DNA of 57,013 bases from an uncultured Coriobacteriaceae bacterium (GTDB lineage Bacteria > Actinomycetota > Coriobacteriia > Coriobacteriales > Eggerthellaceae): positions 1 through 57,013 of the forward strand of contig URZP01000001.1 in NCBI GenBank assembly GCA_900552365.1. The letters are read 5' to 3'. Shown here piece after piece: positions 18,600 to 27,991 of this stretch (position 1 is the stretch's first letter; every line of letters starts with the position of its first letter). Below the pieces are notes generated by a model, which was given only the letters and a program-made list of their open reading frames with translations, did not search any database and was not told the DNA's origin. The position numbers and the translations under genes were made by a program.

Positions 18600-18697
18600 T
18601 TTCTTCGCCTTCTTGCTTGTTCCGATAATAACTTGGTCGCGTGTGCGGCCTTATTCGTTTGCTGGTGCGAGCCGTGCACTCTGCTGCCGTGTCCGCT

Positions 18698-20062
18698 TTA
18701 GTTCTTCAGCGAGTTGAGCGGGGCGGGGATGCGGCCGCCACGGTGAGCGAACACCGAGCCGGCGTACTCGTTCACGGGGATGACGGGGGCGTAACCCAGC
18801 AGACCGCCGAAGTTCAGGCGGTCGCTCGGCTTCTTGCCGATTGCGGGGATCAGGCGAACGGCGGTGGTCTTGTTGTTGATCATGCCGATGGCTGCCTCGT
18901 CGGCGATGATGCCCAGGATGGCTTCGACCGAGGTGTCGCCGGGGATGGCGATCATGTCAAGGCCGACCGAGCAAACGCAGGTCATGGCCTCGAGTTTCTC
19001 AAGATGCAGCGCGCCCATCTCGGCGGCGCGGATCATGCCGGCATCCTCGGAAACGGGGATGAAAGCACCAGAAAGGCCGCCAACGCTGGAGCTTGCCATG
19101 ACGCCGCCTTTCTTAACAGCGTCGTTCAGCATGGCAAGGGCAGCCGTGGTGCCAGGGCCGCCGCAGGTGCCCACGCCGATTTCCTCAAGGATGTTGGCAA
19201 CCGAGTCGCCCGCAGCCGGGGTGGGGGCAAGAGACAGGTCAAGAATGCCTTTCTCGTAGCCCAAGCGGCTTGCGGCCTCGCGGGCCATAAGCTCGCCGGC
19301 GCGGGTGATCTTGAAGGCGGTGGACTTGATGGCCTCGGCCACGGTGGTGAGGTCGGCGTCCTTGGGAAGGTCGGCCAGAACCGCACGCACAACGCCCGGG
19401 CCAGACACGCCGACGTTGATGGTTTCATCGGCTTCGCCGGCGCCGTGGAATGCGCCTGCCATGAAGGGGTTGTCTTCGACGGCGTTGCAGAACACGACCA
19501 GTTTGCCTGCGCCGATGCACTCGCGATCGGCGGTAAGCTCGGCGGACTTCTTGATGATGCCGGCCATTTTCAGGGCGGCATCCATGTTGATGCCGGCGCG
19601 GGTGGAGCCCACGTTCACCGACGAGCAGACGATATCGGTTTTGGCCAGCGCCTCGGGGATGGAGTCCATCAGTTTTTCGTCGGCGCGGGTGGAACCCTTG
19701 TGAACCAAGGCCGAGAAACCGCCGACGAAGTTAACGCCAACTTCTTTGGCGGCCTTGTCCATGGCCTCGGCGATGGGCGAAAGGTCGGTTTCGGGAACGG
19801 CGTCGCACAGCTCGGCGATGGGAGTGACCGAGATGCGCTTGTTGACAATGGGGATGCCGTATTCGCGCTCGAGTTGCTCGGCGGTGGGAACCAGGTTCTC
19901 GGCGGCCGAGGTCATGCGGTCGTAGATTTTGCGCGAGATTCCGTCGACGCTGTCGGCGGCGCATGAGCGCAGGTTAAGACCCAGCGTGATGGTGCGGATA
20001 TCCAGGTTTTGCTCGGTGATCATCGCGGTGGTTGCGGCGACGTCGGCAGGCGTGATCTGCAT
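18698..20062 (-). CDS. UPF0210 (PFL-like) family protein
   Basis: A 454-residue protein of the UPF0210/DUF711 family, usually annotated 'PFL family protein', whose biochemical role is not established. Family features are the N-terminal LDIRTITLGLNLRSCA, the NFVGGFSALVHKG segment, the glycine-rich ISGPG-type region GVSGPGVVRAVL, and the C-terminal HRGGRIPAPLNSL. It is normally preceded by a small ACT-domain gene (UPF0237). That gene is absent here: upstream is a convergent decayed gene. RBS GAGGAG precedes the ATG. Function should not be taken from the PFL name. Confidence 0.88.
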   Translation of the reverse strand: MQITPADVAATTAMITEQNLDIRTITLGLNLRSCAADSVDGISRKIYDRMTSAAENLVPTAEQLEREYGIPIVNKRISVTPIAELCDAVPETDLSPIAEAMDKAAKEVGVNFVGGFSALVHKGSTRADEKLMDSIPEALAKTDIVCSSVNVGSTRAGINMDAALKMAGIIKKSAELTADRECIGAGKLVVFCNAVEDNPFMAGAFHGAGEADETINVGVSGPGVVRAVLADLPKDADLTTVAEAIKSTAFKITRAGELMAREAASRLGYEKGILDLSLAPTPAAGDSVANILEEIGVGTCGGPGTTAALAMLNDAVKKGGVMASSSVGGLSGAFIPVSEDAGMIRAAEMGALHLEKLEAMTCVCSVGLDMIAIPGDTSVEAILGIIADEAAIGMINNKTTAVRLIPAIGKKPSDRLNFGGLLGYAPVIPVNEYAGSVFAHRGGRIPAPLNSLKN

Positions 20063-20199
20063 GGCTCCTCGTTTTCATTCGTGGTGTGCGATGCGCTTTT
20101 CTTGGCGCGCGGCGCTTGCGACCGCGATGCGCATCCGATTCTTCAAGAATAGCAAAGCCTGATGTGCCGCTTGTTACGAATGGGGATATCGACGAAAAG

Positions 20200-20505
20200 A
20201 TGACGGAACGCGTGGTTGGCGTGGCTGTTGGCGGTTTGCGTTCGACTATGGGTTGTACTCGCGGTAGCTGTCCATTGCGGTTCCCTCGTGGTTTTCTCGA
20301 ACCCGCTAATATAGGCAACATCCGCCGCAAAGGCGTGCATCTGGGTTATGTCCCGCGTGCCAGGAACGCCACCATCGCTCAGCTGTTTCGTTTCGGCCAC
20401 AACAACGTTTTCGAGTGCCGCGTTATGAAGGTGGACAAAAGCGCCGATCCGCGCAATCAGGTTCACGTGGGCATCTACGTGGTCGACAAGCGCAAGAAGA
20501 ACTAG
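20200..20505 (+). pseudogene. Decayed HIRAN-domain gene
   Basis: The last 65 residues of this frame read as the C-terminal half of a HIRAN domain: FLEPANI, then KGVHLGYVPRARNATIAQL, NVFECRVMKVD and QVHVGIYVVDKRKK before the stop. The N-terminal half does not fit in the same frame, but the frame two bases on gives FAFDYGLYSR (20232-20264) before a stop, which resembles the first HIRAN strand. The simplest reading is a HIRAN gene broken by at least one frameshift and other changes. HIRAN domains bind DNA ends in helicases and also occur as small free-standing proteins. Family assignment is from memory of the motif pattern. Confidence 0.5.
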
Positions 20506-20939
20506 TTCGAGCCCTTCTTCCTTAGAATCGTCGCTGGCTATTTTTCCTGGTAGCTGGCGACAATTTCTTTCAGGTACTCCTGATAGGCAACCTGAACGGA
20601 TTTCGGCGACTTCAGCCATGTTCGGTCCCTTCAGGTTGGCTTGATCTTTCGCTGAACCATTCTAAGCGTTGTCGGGTGTGCGCGCCGTCGGTCTTTCGCG
20701 AGGCGATCTGTGCCTGCCTTTCGCGTGGCGTTTTGCCCAACGAGGTTGTGCGGTCGTCGCTGCCGTGGAGCTATTTTGGGTGATGATCTGTGCCTTTTGA
20801 GCTACAGATGGCAAACAGCTCGGTAGCATCGCGAAATGCCTGTAAAATATAAGGTTGCATACACTCTGAGCCGCATGGGACGTTCGCGTTTCGGCTTGCT
20901 TCCATCGGTTTGTTTCGAGTGAGTTCGAGAGGAAACGAT
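20506..20939. other. Intergenic stretch with gene remnants
   Basis: No intact gene is seen in these 434 bp. On the minus strand, 20538-20630 encodes a protein-like 30-residue tail ending in SYQEK and a stop, with stops just upstream in frame; it may be the end of a lost gene. An AT-rich TAAAAT at 20843-20848 could be the -10 for the activase gene downstream. Confidence 0.35.
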
Positions 20940-23900
20940 ATGACGAACAACCAAGCCGCTCCGCTGCGAATCGGCATCGACGTCGGTTCGACCACGGTCA
21001 AACTTGCGATCTTGGATCAAGACAACACGGTTCTGTATTCCGTTTACCAACGTCACCACTCTGACGTGCGCGCCACGGTCGCCGAGGTTCTTGAGAAGGC
21101 CGCCGAGGAATTCGGCGATGCCCCCATGACCATTGCCATCACGGGCTCGGGCGGCTTGCTTCTGGCCAAGTGGCTTGGCGTCGAATTCGTCCAGGAAGTC
21201 ATCGCGTCGAAAACCGCGGTTGAGGCCTTCATCCCCGAAACCGACGTTGCCATCGAGCTTGGCGGCGAGGACGCGAAGATCATTTATTTCGATCAATCCA
21301 TCGAGCAGCGCATGAACGGTCAGTGCGCCGGCGGTACAGGCGCGTTCATCGATCAGATGGCCACCCTTCTGAACACCGATGCCGGCGGCCTGAACGAAAT
21401 GGCCAAGAAGCACACCACCATTTACCCCATCGCATCGCGCTGTGGCGTGTTCGCGAAAACCGACGTTCAGCCGCTGCTGAACGAAGGCGCCAACAGGGAC
21501 GACATCGCTGCGTCTATTTTCCAGGCCGTCGTCACGCAGACCATTTCCGGCTTGGCCTGCGGCAGGCCCATTCGCGGCCATGTGGCTTTCTTGGGCGGCC
21601 CGCTGCAGTACTTGTCCGAGCTGCGCGAGCGCTTTTACATCACGCTCGGCTTGGACGAAGAGCACATCATTTTGCCCGAGAACGCCCACCTGTTCGTGGC
21701 CAGCGGCTGTGCGGTTGCGGGTGCCGAGTCTATTCTGAAAAAGGCAAGCGACGCAGCTGAAGGTGCCCAGCCCAAGGTCGAGACGCTTTCCGCATTGGTC
21801 GAGCGCCTACATGGTCTGGGCAACATCCAGGGCTCCGAGGTCACGCGTTTGGCCCCGCTGTTCAAGGATGAGGCCGACTATCAGGAATTCAAGCAGCGTC
21901 ACGACCGCGAGCGCGTGCGTCGCGGCGACCTGGCAACCTACGAGGGCACGGCGTTTTTGGGCATCGACGCAGGCTCCACCACCTTCAAGGCCGCGCTTAT
22001 CGGCGAGGATGGCCAGATTCTGTGGACCCATTACGTCAGCAACAAGGGCGACGTTCTTGGTTGCGCTAAGGATGCGCTCGCCAAGCTGTACGCCGACCTG
22101 CCTAAAGACCCCGACACCGGCAGGCCGCTGGTTCGCATCGGCCATTCCACGGTAACAGGCTACGGCGAGGCTTTGCTGCTGCAGGCCTTGCGTGTTGATT
22201 CCGGCGAAATCGAGACCGTCGCGCATTTGCGCGGCGCGCGTGAAATGGTACCTGACGTCGAGTTCATTCTGGACATTGGCGGCCAGGACATGAAGTGCCT
22301 GCGCGTCAAAGACGGCGTTATCGACCACATCATGTTGAACGAAGCCTGCTCGTCGGGCTGCGGCAGCTTCATCGAAAGTTTCGCAAGTGGCCTGAACCTT
22401 GAGGTTGCCGACTTCGCAGAAACCGCCAATGCGGCGGAAAATCCCGTTGACCTGGGCAGTCGCTGCACTGTATTCATGAACAGCCGCGTCAAGCAGGCTC
22501 AGAAGGAAGGTGCCACGGTTGGCGACATCGCCGCCGGCCTGGCCATTTCCGTCATCAAGAACGCGCTGTTCAAGGTTATCAAGATCCGCGACCCGCATGA
22601 CGTTGGCAAGCATGTCATCGTGCAGGGCGGCACGTTCCTGAACGACTCGGTCCTTCGCGCCTTCGAACAGCTCGCCGGTGTGAATGCCGTGCGCCCCGAC
22701 ATCGCCGGCAACATGGGCGCGTATGGCGCGGCCCTTTTGGCGCGCGACCGTTTCCACGAGTCCGTCACCCGCAATGCTCGCGAGTACGCGGCCCGCGGCG
22801 AATCGGCCCCGGCAGTTGCATCCACGCTTCTTTCCGTTGACGAGCTTGCTGCGCTTAATCCCACGCATCGCACCACGCGCTGCAAGGGCTGCTCGAACAG
22901 CTGCCTGCTTACCGTCAACGACTTCGGCGTGGACGAGGAAACTGGCCGTCATCGTCGTTTCATCACCGGCAATCGCTGCGAACGCGGTGCCGGTAATGCG
23001 CTGGACAAGAAGAACGAGGTCCCGAACTTGTTCAAGTACAAGTCCGAGCGCTTGTTCGACTACTACACGCCGCTCGAGCCCGATCAGGCTACGCGCGGCA
23101 CGGTTGGCATGCCCCGCGCTCTGAACATGTACGAGAACTATCCGTTCTGGTTCACCTTCTTCACCAAGCTGGGCTTCAGGGTTGTTCTGTCTGACCAATC
23201 CACCAAGAAGGTGTTCGAGTCGGGCATCGAGTCCATGCCTTCCGAAAGCGTGTGCTACCCGGCCAAGATGTCGCATGGTCACGTTATGAATCTGCTGGCC
23301 AAGCATCCCGATTTCATCTGGATGCCCTGCAGCAAGTGGGAGCGCCAAGAGGACGAAGGCGCCGGCAACCACTTCAACTGCCCTATTGTTGCCAGCTACC
23401 CCGAGGCGTTGCGCCTGAACATCGACGAGCTGCGTACATCTGATGTGGCCTTCTTGTCGCCGTGGCTGCCCTACGACAAGCGCGATTACCTGAAGAAGCG
23501 CCTGTTCGTCGAGCTGTGCGAGAATTTCGGCAACGTTGTTGGCAAGAATGGCAGCCTGCCCACCAAGCGCGAGATCGACGCCGCCGTCGACGCCGCATGG
23601 GAAGAGGACGCGCGCTTCAAAGCCGACATCCGCGCCAAGGGCGAGGAGACGCTTGCGTGGATGGAGAAAACCAACACGCACGGCATCGTGTTGGCTGGCC
23701 GTCCCTACCACAACGACCCCGAGATCAACCACGCCATCCCCGAGCTGCTTACCAGCTTCGGCTTGGCTGTGCTTACCGAAGATTCCATCGCTCACCTGGG
23801 CACGCTCGAGCGCCCCATTCGCTTGGTTGACCAGTGGATGTTCCATACGCGCCTGTACGCCGCCGCCAAGGTGGCCACGCAGCGTCGCGACCTCGACCTT

Positions 23901-25682
23901 ATCCAGCTGAACAGCTTCGGCTGCGGCCTTGATGCCCTGACCACCGATCAGGTGCAGGAGATCCTCGAGGCTTCGGGCAAGATCTACACCGTTCTGAAGA
24001 TCGACGAGGTTTCCAACTTGGGCGCCGCTCGTATCCGTGTGCGCAGCTTGCTTGCCGCGCTTCGCGATCAGCAAGAGAAGGAAGCCGAGGCGATTCTCGA
24101 GGCCAACACCGGCTGTCCTGCCGCGCAGGCCGAAGAACTTGTCGCCAAGTTCGAGGCGCGCCGCGAGGCATCGGACGGCGCCGACGTTGCCACCGCTGCT
24201 GCCGAGATCGCCAGCAAGATGCGTGCGGCTGGCGCTGCCGAGTCCGAGGTGAACGCCCTGAAGAAGGTTGCGGCTGACCTTGAGGACGTGAATCGCGACG
24301 CCGAGTCCACCCAGTTCCCGCGCGCTGAGTTCACCAAGGAAATGAAGGATGCGGGCTACACCATCCTCGCCCCGCAGATGGCCCCGTACCACTTCGAGTT
24401 GCTGGCGCCCGTGTTCAAGGCAAACGGCTACAACATGGAACTTCTGCCGTCGGTTGACCATGGTGCGGTTGATGCCGGCTTGAAGTACGTCAACAATGAT
24501 ATCTGCTATCCGTCCATTCTGGTTACCGGCCAGATCATGGAGGCGGTCACCAGCGGTCGATACGACACGCACAAGCTGGCCGTCATCATCACGCAGACGG
24601 GCGGCGGCTGTCGTGCCACCAACTACATCTCGCTGATCCGCAAGGCTTTGAAGGCCGCGAACCTCGAGTACATCCCCGTTATCTCGCTGGCCCTGCAGGG
24701 CGGCTTGGACGAGAGCAACTCGGGCTTCAAGGTTACGCTGCCCATGCTCAAGCAGGCAATTTACGCGTTCTCGTACGGCGACCTTCTTATGACCGCGCTG
24801 TACCGCACGCGCCCCTACGAGGTCGAGCCTGGCAGTGCTCAGCGCTTGTTCGATTACTGGATGGCAACTTGCAAGCAGCAGCTGTACAGCGGCGTGAAGC
24901 AGGGCGTTTTCGCGAAGACCGTTCAAAAGATCGTCGAGGACTTCGACACCTTGCCGCTTCAGGGCGAGGGCACTAAACCCCGTGTTGGCGTTGTCGGTGA
25001 GATTTTGGTCAAGTTCCATCCTACGGCGAACAACCAGGTGGTTGACGTCATCGAGGCCGAGGGCTGCGAAGCCGTTGTCCCCGGCTTGATCGAGTTCTTC
25101 TTGTTTGGCATTGCGGGCCGCATTTTCCAGAAGGACCCGCTGGGCCGCTCGTCCAAGGGCGCGTTCGGCGCGAAGATGATCCTTGGCCTGCTAAAGACCA
25201 TGCGCAAGCCGGTTATCGACGCCATGGGGAAGTCCACGCGCTTCGAGGCCCCAACCGACATCTTCACGCTGGCCGGTTATGGCGAGGAGATCCTGAGCTT
25301 GTGCAACTCCATGGGTGAGGGTTGGCTGCTTACCGCCGAGATGGTTGAGCTGGTGCGTCATGGCGCTCCGAACGTCGTGTGCGCTCAACCGTTCGCGTGC
25401 CTGCCCAACCACGTGGTTGGCAGGGCCGTCATCAAGGAGATCCGCCGCCGTTACCCCATGGCCAACATCGTGGCCGTCGACTACGATCCTGGCTCGTCCG
25501 AAGTCAATCAGCTCAACCGCATCAAACTGATGATTTCGGTTGCTAAGGCTAACTTGGCCGAGAAGGAGGCCGAGGCGAAGGGTCAGCGCGATGCGCGCCT
25601 GGATGCTGCTGGCCCGCATGCGGTCCAGCAGGACATGGGCGATTTCGAGCTGGATGTTGAAACCGAAAAGGTTGAGAAGTAA
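20940..25682 (+). CDS. Large 2-hydroxyacyl-CoA dehydratase-type activase (two BadF/HgdC ATPase domains plus DUF2229)
   Basis: A 1580-residue protein with two ASKHA ATPase domains of the BadF/HgdC class. The first has GIDVGSTTVKLAIL and CAGGTGAFIDQM (C129); the second, from about residue 340, has GIDAGSTTFKAALI, DIGGQDMKCL and CSSGCGSFIESF (C470, C474). HgdC-type activators hold a [4Fe-4S] cluster at such cysteines and use ATP to push an electron into a 2-hydroxyacyl-CoA dehydratase or reductase. The rest holds a DUF2229 region (GMPRALNMYENYPFW) and an HgdB-like C-terminal half. Such giant fusions are known in anaerobes, but their substrate is not defined. I chose ATG 20940, preceded by GAGAGGAAA, over the start 10 codons upstream. 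No separate dehydratase genes lie nearby. Confidence 0.88.
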   Translation: MTNNQAAPLRIGIDVGSTTVKLAILDQDNTVLYSVYQRHHSDVRATVAEVLEKAAEEFGDAPMTIAITGSGGLLLAKWLGVEFVQEVIASKTAVEAFIPETDVAIELGGEDAKIIYFDQSIEQRMNGQCAGGTGAFIDQMATLLNTDAGGLNEMAKKHTTIYPIASRCGVFAKTDVQPLLNEGANRDDIAASIFQAVVTQTISGLACGRPIRGHVAFLGGPLQYLSELRERFYITLGLDEEHIILPENAHLFVASGCAVAGAESILKKASDAAEGAQPKVETLSALVERLHGLGNIQGSEVTRLAPLFKDEADYQEFKQRHDRERVRRGDLATYEGTAFLGIDAGSTTFKAALIGEDGQILWTHYVSNKGDVLGCAKDALAKLYADLPKDPDTGRPLVRIGHSTVTGYGEALLLQALRVDSGEIETVAHLRGAREMVPDVEFILDIGGQDMKCLRVKDGVIDHIMLNEACSSGCGSFIESFASGLNLEVADFAETANAAENPVDLGSRCTVFMNSRVKQAQKEGATVGDIAAGLAISVIKNALFKVIKIRDPHDVGKHVIVQGGTFLNDSVLRAFEQLAGVNAVRPDIAGNMGAYGAALLARDRFHESVTRNAREYAARGESAPAVASTLLSVDELAALNPTHRTTRCKGCSNSCLLTVNDFGVDEETGRHRRFITGNRCERGAGNALDKKNEVPNLFKYKSERLFDYYTPLEPDQATRGTVGMPRALNMYENYPFWFTFFTKLGFRVVLSDQSTKKVFESGIESMPSESVCYPAKMSHGHVMNLLAKHPDFIWMPCSKWERQEDEGAGNHFNCPIVASYPEALRLNIDELRTSDVAFLSPWLPYDKRDYLKKRLFVELCENFGNVVGKNGSLPTKREIDAAVDAAWEEDARFKADIRAKGEETLAWMEKTNTHGIVLAGRPYHNDPEINHAIPELLTSFGLAVLTEDSIAHLGTLERPIRLVDQWMFHTRLYAAAKVATQRRDLDLIQLNSFGCGLDALTTDQVQEILEASGKIYTVLKIDEVSNLGAARIRVRSLLAALRDQQEKEAEAILEANTGCPAAQAEELVAKFEARREASDGADVATAAAEIASKMRAAGAAESEVNALKKVAADLEDVNRDAESTQFPRAEFTKEMKDAGYTILAPQMAPYHFELLAPVFKANGYNMELLPSVDHGAVDAGLKYVNNDICYPSILVTGQIMEAVTSGRYDTHKLAVIITQTGGGCRATNYISLIRKALKAANLEYIPVISLALQGGLDESNSGFKVTLPMLKQAIYAFSYGDLLMTALYRTRPYEVEPGSAQRLFDYWMATCKQQLYSGVKQGVFAKTVQKIVEDFDTLPLQGEGTKPRVGVVGEILVKFHPTANNQVVDVIEAEGCEAVVPGLIEFFLFGIAGRIFQKDPLGRSSKGAFGAKMILGLLKTMRKPVIDAMGKSTRFEAPTDIFTLAGYGEEILSLCNSMGEGWLLTAEMVELVRHGAPNVVCAQPFACLPNHVVGRAVIKEIRRRYPMANIVAVDYDPGSSEVNQLNRIKLMISVAKANLAEKEAEAKGQRDARLDAAGPHAVQQDMGDFELDVETEKVEK

Positions 25683-26714
25683 ATGATCTCTTTCCAGATC
25701 AAAAACGAAGAGAATGCGAAAGGTGCCGCCGTGTTTGGCGGCGCCTTCGTTGATGGCGCGGCGAACGCGGGCGACTACGAGGACGTTGCCGCTCAGACTA
25801 CTTGCGAGGACACCGCGAGCGAACATGCGCGTGGCGATCGCGAGGGCAAGCTGTACGTATGCCCCACGCCTATCGGTAACTTGGGCGATATCACGTTGCG
25901 TACGCTTGAAGCTCTGCGCGATGCCGACGTCGTGTGCGCCGAGGACACGCGCGTCACGGGCAAGCTTCTTGCTGCGCTTGGCATTGAGAAGCGCCTTGAG
26001 CGCTTGGATGAGAACACCATCGGCAAGCGCGCCGAAGCGGTGGCGCAGCGCATCGCCGCAGGCGAGCGCATCGCGTACTGTTCCGATGCCGGCATGCCGG
26101 GCGTTTCCGACCCGGGCATGCGCCTTGTTTCCGCAACGCGTGAGCTCGGCTGCGCGGTTGACGTTCTGCCTGGTCCCACGGCTTTCGCCACGGCGTTCGT
26201 GGCAAGCGGGTGCACCGATACCTCGTTCATGTTCGTTGGTTTCTTCCCGCGCAAGGGCGCTCAGCGTCGCGAGGCGCTTGAAAACCTGCGCGATTTGCAG
26301 GCTGCGCTTATCTTCTACGAAAGCCCCAACAGGCTGGCCGATGCGCTGAGCGTTATCGCTTCTGTTTTCCCGTTGCGCAAGGTCACGGTGTGCCGCGAGC
26401 TTACCAAGCTGCACGAAGAGGTTTACCGTGGCGATGCCCCGGCTGTTGCGCAGGAGTTTGCCAAGCGCGCCCAAGAAGGTCGCGTGAAGGGCGAGATCGT
26501 CATCGTCATTGACGGGCCCAGCGCTGAAGAAGGCGAGCAAGCTGCGTCGAATGCCGCCGCGCAGGCGGAAGACCGCGCGGCAGAGCTTGCCGCAGCGGGC
26601 GAGAAGGGCAAGCAGATCACGAAAACCCTGGTCGCAGAGTTCGGCATTCCCAAAAATGAGGCCTATCGCCTGGCTCTTGATGCCGTTGCCGCCGTTAAAG
26701 CGGAGCGATCTTAA
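25683..26714 (+). CDS. rsmI: 16S rRNA (cytidine-1402-2'-O)-methyltransferase RsmI
   Basis: RsmI adds the 2'-O-methyl group to C1402 in the ribosomal P site. Core motifs are LYVCPTPIGNLGDITLRTL, AEDTR, YCSDAGMPGVSDPG, LPGPTA and KGEIVIVIDG, all of the TP-methylase fold. The first 55 residues are an acidic, low-complexity extension not usual in RsmI. The ATG directly abuts the stop of the activase gene (TAAATG), implying translational coupling; a later start is possible, but I see no good ribosome site for one. A C-terminal Ala-rich linker and a helical domain finish the protein. Confidence 0.9.
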   Translation: MISFQIKNEENAKGAAVFGGAFVDGAANAGDYEDVAAQTTCEDTASEHARGDREGKLYVCPTPIGNLGDITLRTLEALRDADVVCAEDTRVTGKLLAALGIEKRLERLDENTIGKRAEAVAQRIAAGERIAYCSDAGMPGVSDPGMRLVSATRELGCAVDVLPGPTAFATAFVASGCTDTSFMFVGFFPRKGAQRREALENLRDLQAALIFYESPNRLADALSVIASVFPLRKVTVCRELTKLHEEVYRGDAPAVAQEFAKRAQEGRVKGEIVIVIDGPSAEEGEQAASNAAAQAEDRAAELAAAGEKGKQITKTLVAEFGIPKNEAYRLALDAVAAVKAERS

Positions 26715-27296
26715 TTGGCAGGGAAGCGGTCGAAGGCGCTAGCCGCTGAACCCGAATGGATCGAGGTTGACGGCTTGCGCGTGTTGGTGCGTCGCAAGAG
26801 CGTGAAGAACATCACGCTGCGCGTGAAAGCCCCCGACGGTCACGCGGAGCTTTCTGTGCCGCTGCGCGAGCCCGTTTCAAATATACAGGCCATCGTACGC
26901 GATCGTCGTGACTGGATCGAGCGTCATGCGGTGATTGCGCGCGAATCGGTAGCGGCTAAGGCCGAGAGCGCGACCCCCGAAGAGGTTGCGCGTTGGCGCG
27001 CCAAAGTTCAGGCGCATGTGCCGGCGCTTATCGCGAAATGGGAGCCGGTGCTTGGGGTGAAGGCCGGCAAGCTTGCGTATCGCAACATGAAAACCAGGTG
27101 GGGAAGCTGCCAACCTGCGACGGGCCGTATTTGCATCAACGTGCGCCTGGCGTTGTATCCGCCAGAATGCCTTGAGTATGTGGTGGTGCATGAGCTGTGC
27201 CATCTTTTGGTTTCAGGGCACGGTCCGTCGTTCTACGCCTTGCTTGACCAGCATCTTCCTAATTGGCGCGCAGCTCGTAAGAAGCTTCGCTCGTAG
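26715..27296 (+). CDS. YgjP-like (DUF45/M48-type) metallopeptidase
   Basis: A 193-residue cytosolic protein of the YgjP/DUF45 family. It has the conserved MKTRWGSCQPATGRICIN segment and the zinc-binding helix HELCHLL followed by GHGPSFYALL, the pattern of HExxH metallopeptidases. Its substrate is unknown. TTG is used as the start, directly after the rsmI stop, with GGAG 9 bp upstream, so rsmI and this gene are coupled. Confidence 0.85.
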   Translation: MAGKRSKALAAEPEWIEVDGLRVLVRRKSVKNITLRVKAPDGHAELSVPLREPVSNIQAIVRDRRDWIERHAVIARESVAAKAESATPEEVARWRAKVQAHVPALIAKWEPVLGVKAGKLAYRNMKTRWGSCQPATGRICINVRLALYPPECLEYVVVHELCHLLVSGHGPSFYALLDQHLPNWRAARKKLRS

Positions 27297-27371
27297 TACG
27301 AGGGGCGGCGGGCGCCGCTCTTTAGCTCTTTCGGTGCCGAGGTCTAGCCGTATAGCCGCCTGCGTTTAGAG

Positions 27372-27944
27372 CTAGTCGTCCAGTTCGGCTTCGATCTTCG
27401 CACGGCGCTGCTTCGCTTCGAAGAACGCCAAGGCCAGCGCACCGAACACGGCGATGAAGATCACGACGCCGAACACCGCGCCCGTTGCCAGATTCGCCAC
27501 CCAAAAGACGTTTTCGAGCGGAACGATTTGCGCTTCGGCGATGCAGCGCATGGCGGCAATGGCAAGTGCGCTTGCGACGCCGGTGATGCCGGCGATAAGC
27601 AAGAAATAGCCTGTGGGTAGGTGATCGGTCTGGCCGAAGCGATTGGTGTCGACGTAACCCTTTCGCGTTTGCTGCACAGAACATATCAACATCACGACGA
27701 ACAGCCACGCGTACATGACGGCATCGACGGGGTTTGCGAAGAGCTTGAACGCGCCGTCGGCGCCGTTGTGCACCCAAGCAACTTGCTGAGCCATGATTTG
27801 GTAGACCAGCAGCACCAGCATTCCGAACGAGAGCAGCATGAATCCGAACTTGTAGATCTTGGCGTTCTCGGCTTCAAGACGTTCGTCTTTGGGACCTGCG
27901 TATTCACGCCATTTCCGTGCGAGTTTCGTATTCTGCAGTTTCAT
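27372..27944 (-). CDS. Small integral membrane protein of unknown function
   Basis: A 190-residue protein with four hydrophobic segments (about residues 31-52, 71-90, 111-132 and 145-173) and charged ends. I do not recognise a catalytic motif. It lies 47 bp downstream of an XRE regulator on the same strand, a frequent pairing in which a small HTH protein controls a DUF-type membrane protein. Function is unknown. Confidence 0.75.
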   Translation of the reverse strand: MKLQNTKLARKWREYAGPKDERLEAENAKIYKFGFMLLSFGMLVLLVYQIMAQQVAWVHNGADGAFKLFANPVDAVMYAWLFVVMLICSVQQTRKGYVDTNRFGQTDHLPTGYFLLIAGITGVASALAIAAMRCIAEAQIVPLENVFWVANLATGAVFGVVIFIAVFGALALAFFEAKQRRAKIEAELDD

Positions 27945-27991
27945 GATTCGCTCCTAAAACGAGTGGGTTGGATTGAGTGAAGGAGGCTCGC

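Noticed and set aside
18600..18700. Fluoride riboswitch upstream of crcB
   Set aside because: The conserved GGNGATGG-type core and pseudoknot are not seen on the minus strand; only a ribosome site is present.
18641..19966. Plus-strand open frame of 441 codons
   Set aside because: Antisense to the UPF0210 gene, which has clear family motifs, a ribosome site and a normal length.
20143..20619. Minus-strand open frame of 158 codons with a plausible ribosome site
   Set aside because: Most of it is antisense to the HIRAN remnant, and its translation does not resemble a folded protein.
21807..25019. Long minus-strand open frame of about 1070 codons
   Set aside because: It lies antisense to the activase gene and is explained by high-GC codon bias; its translation shows no domain.
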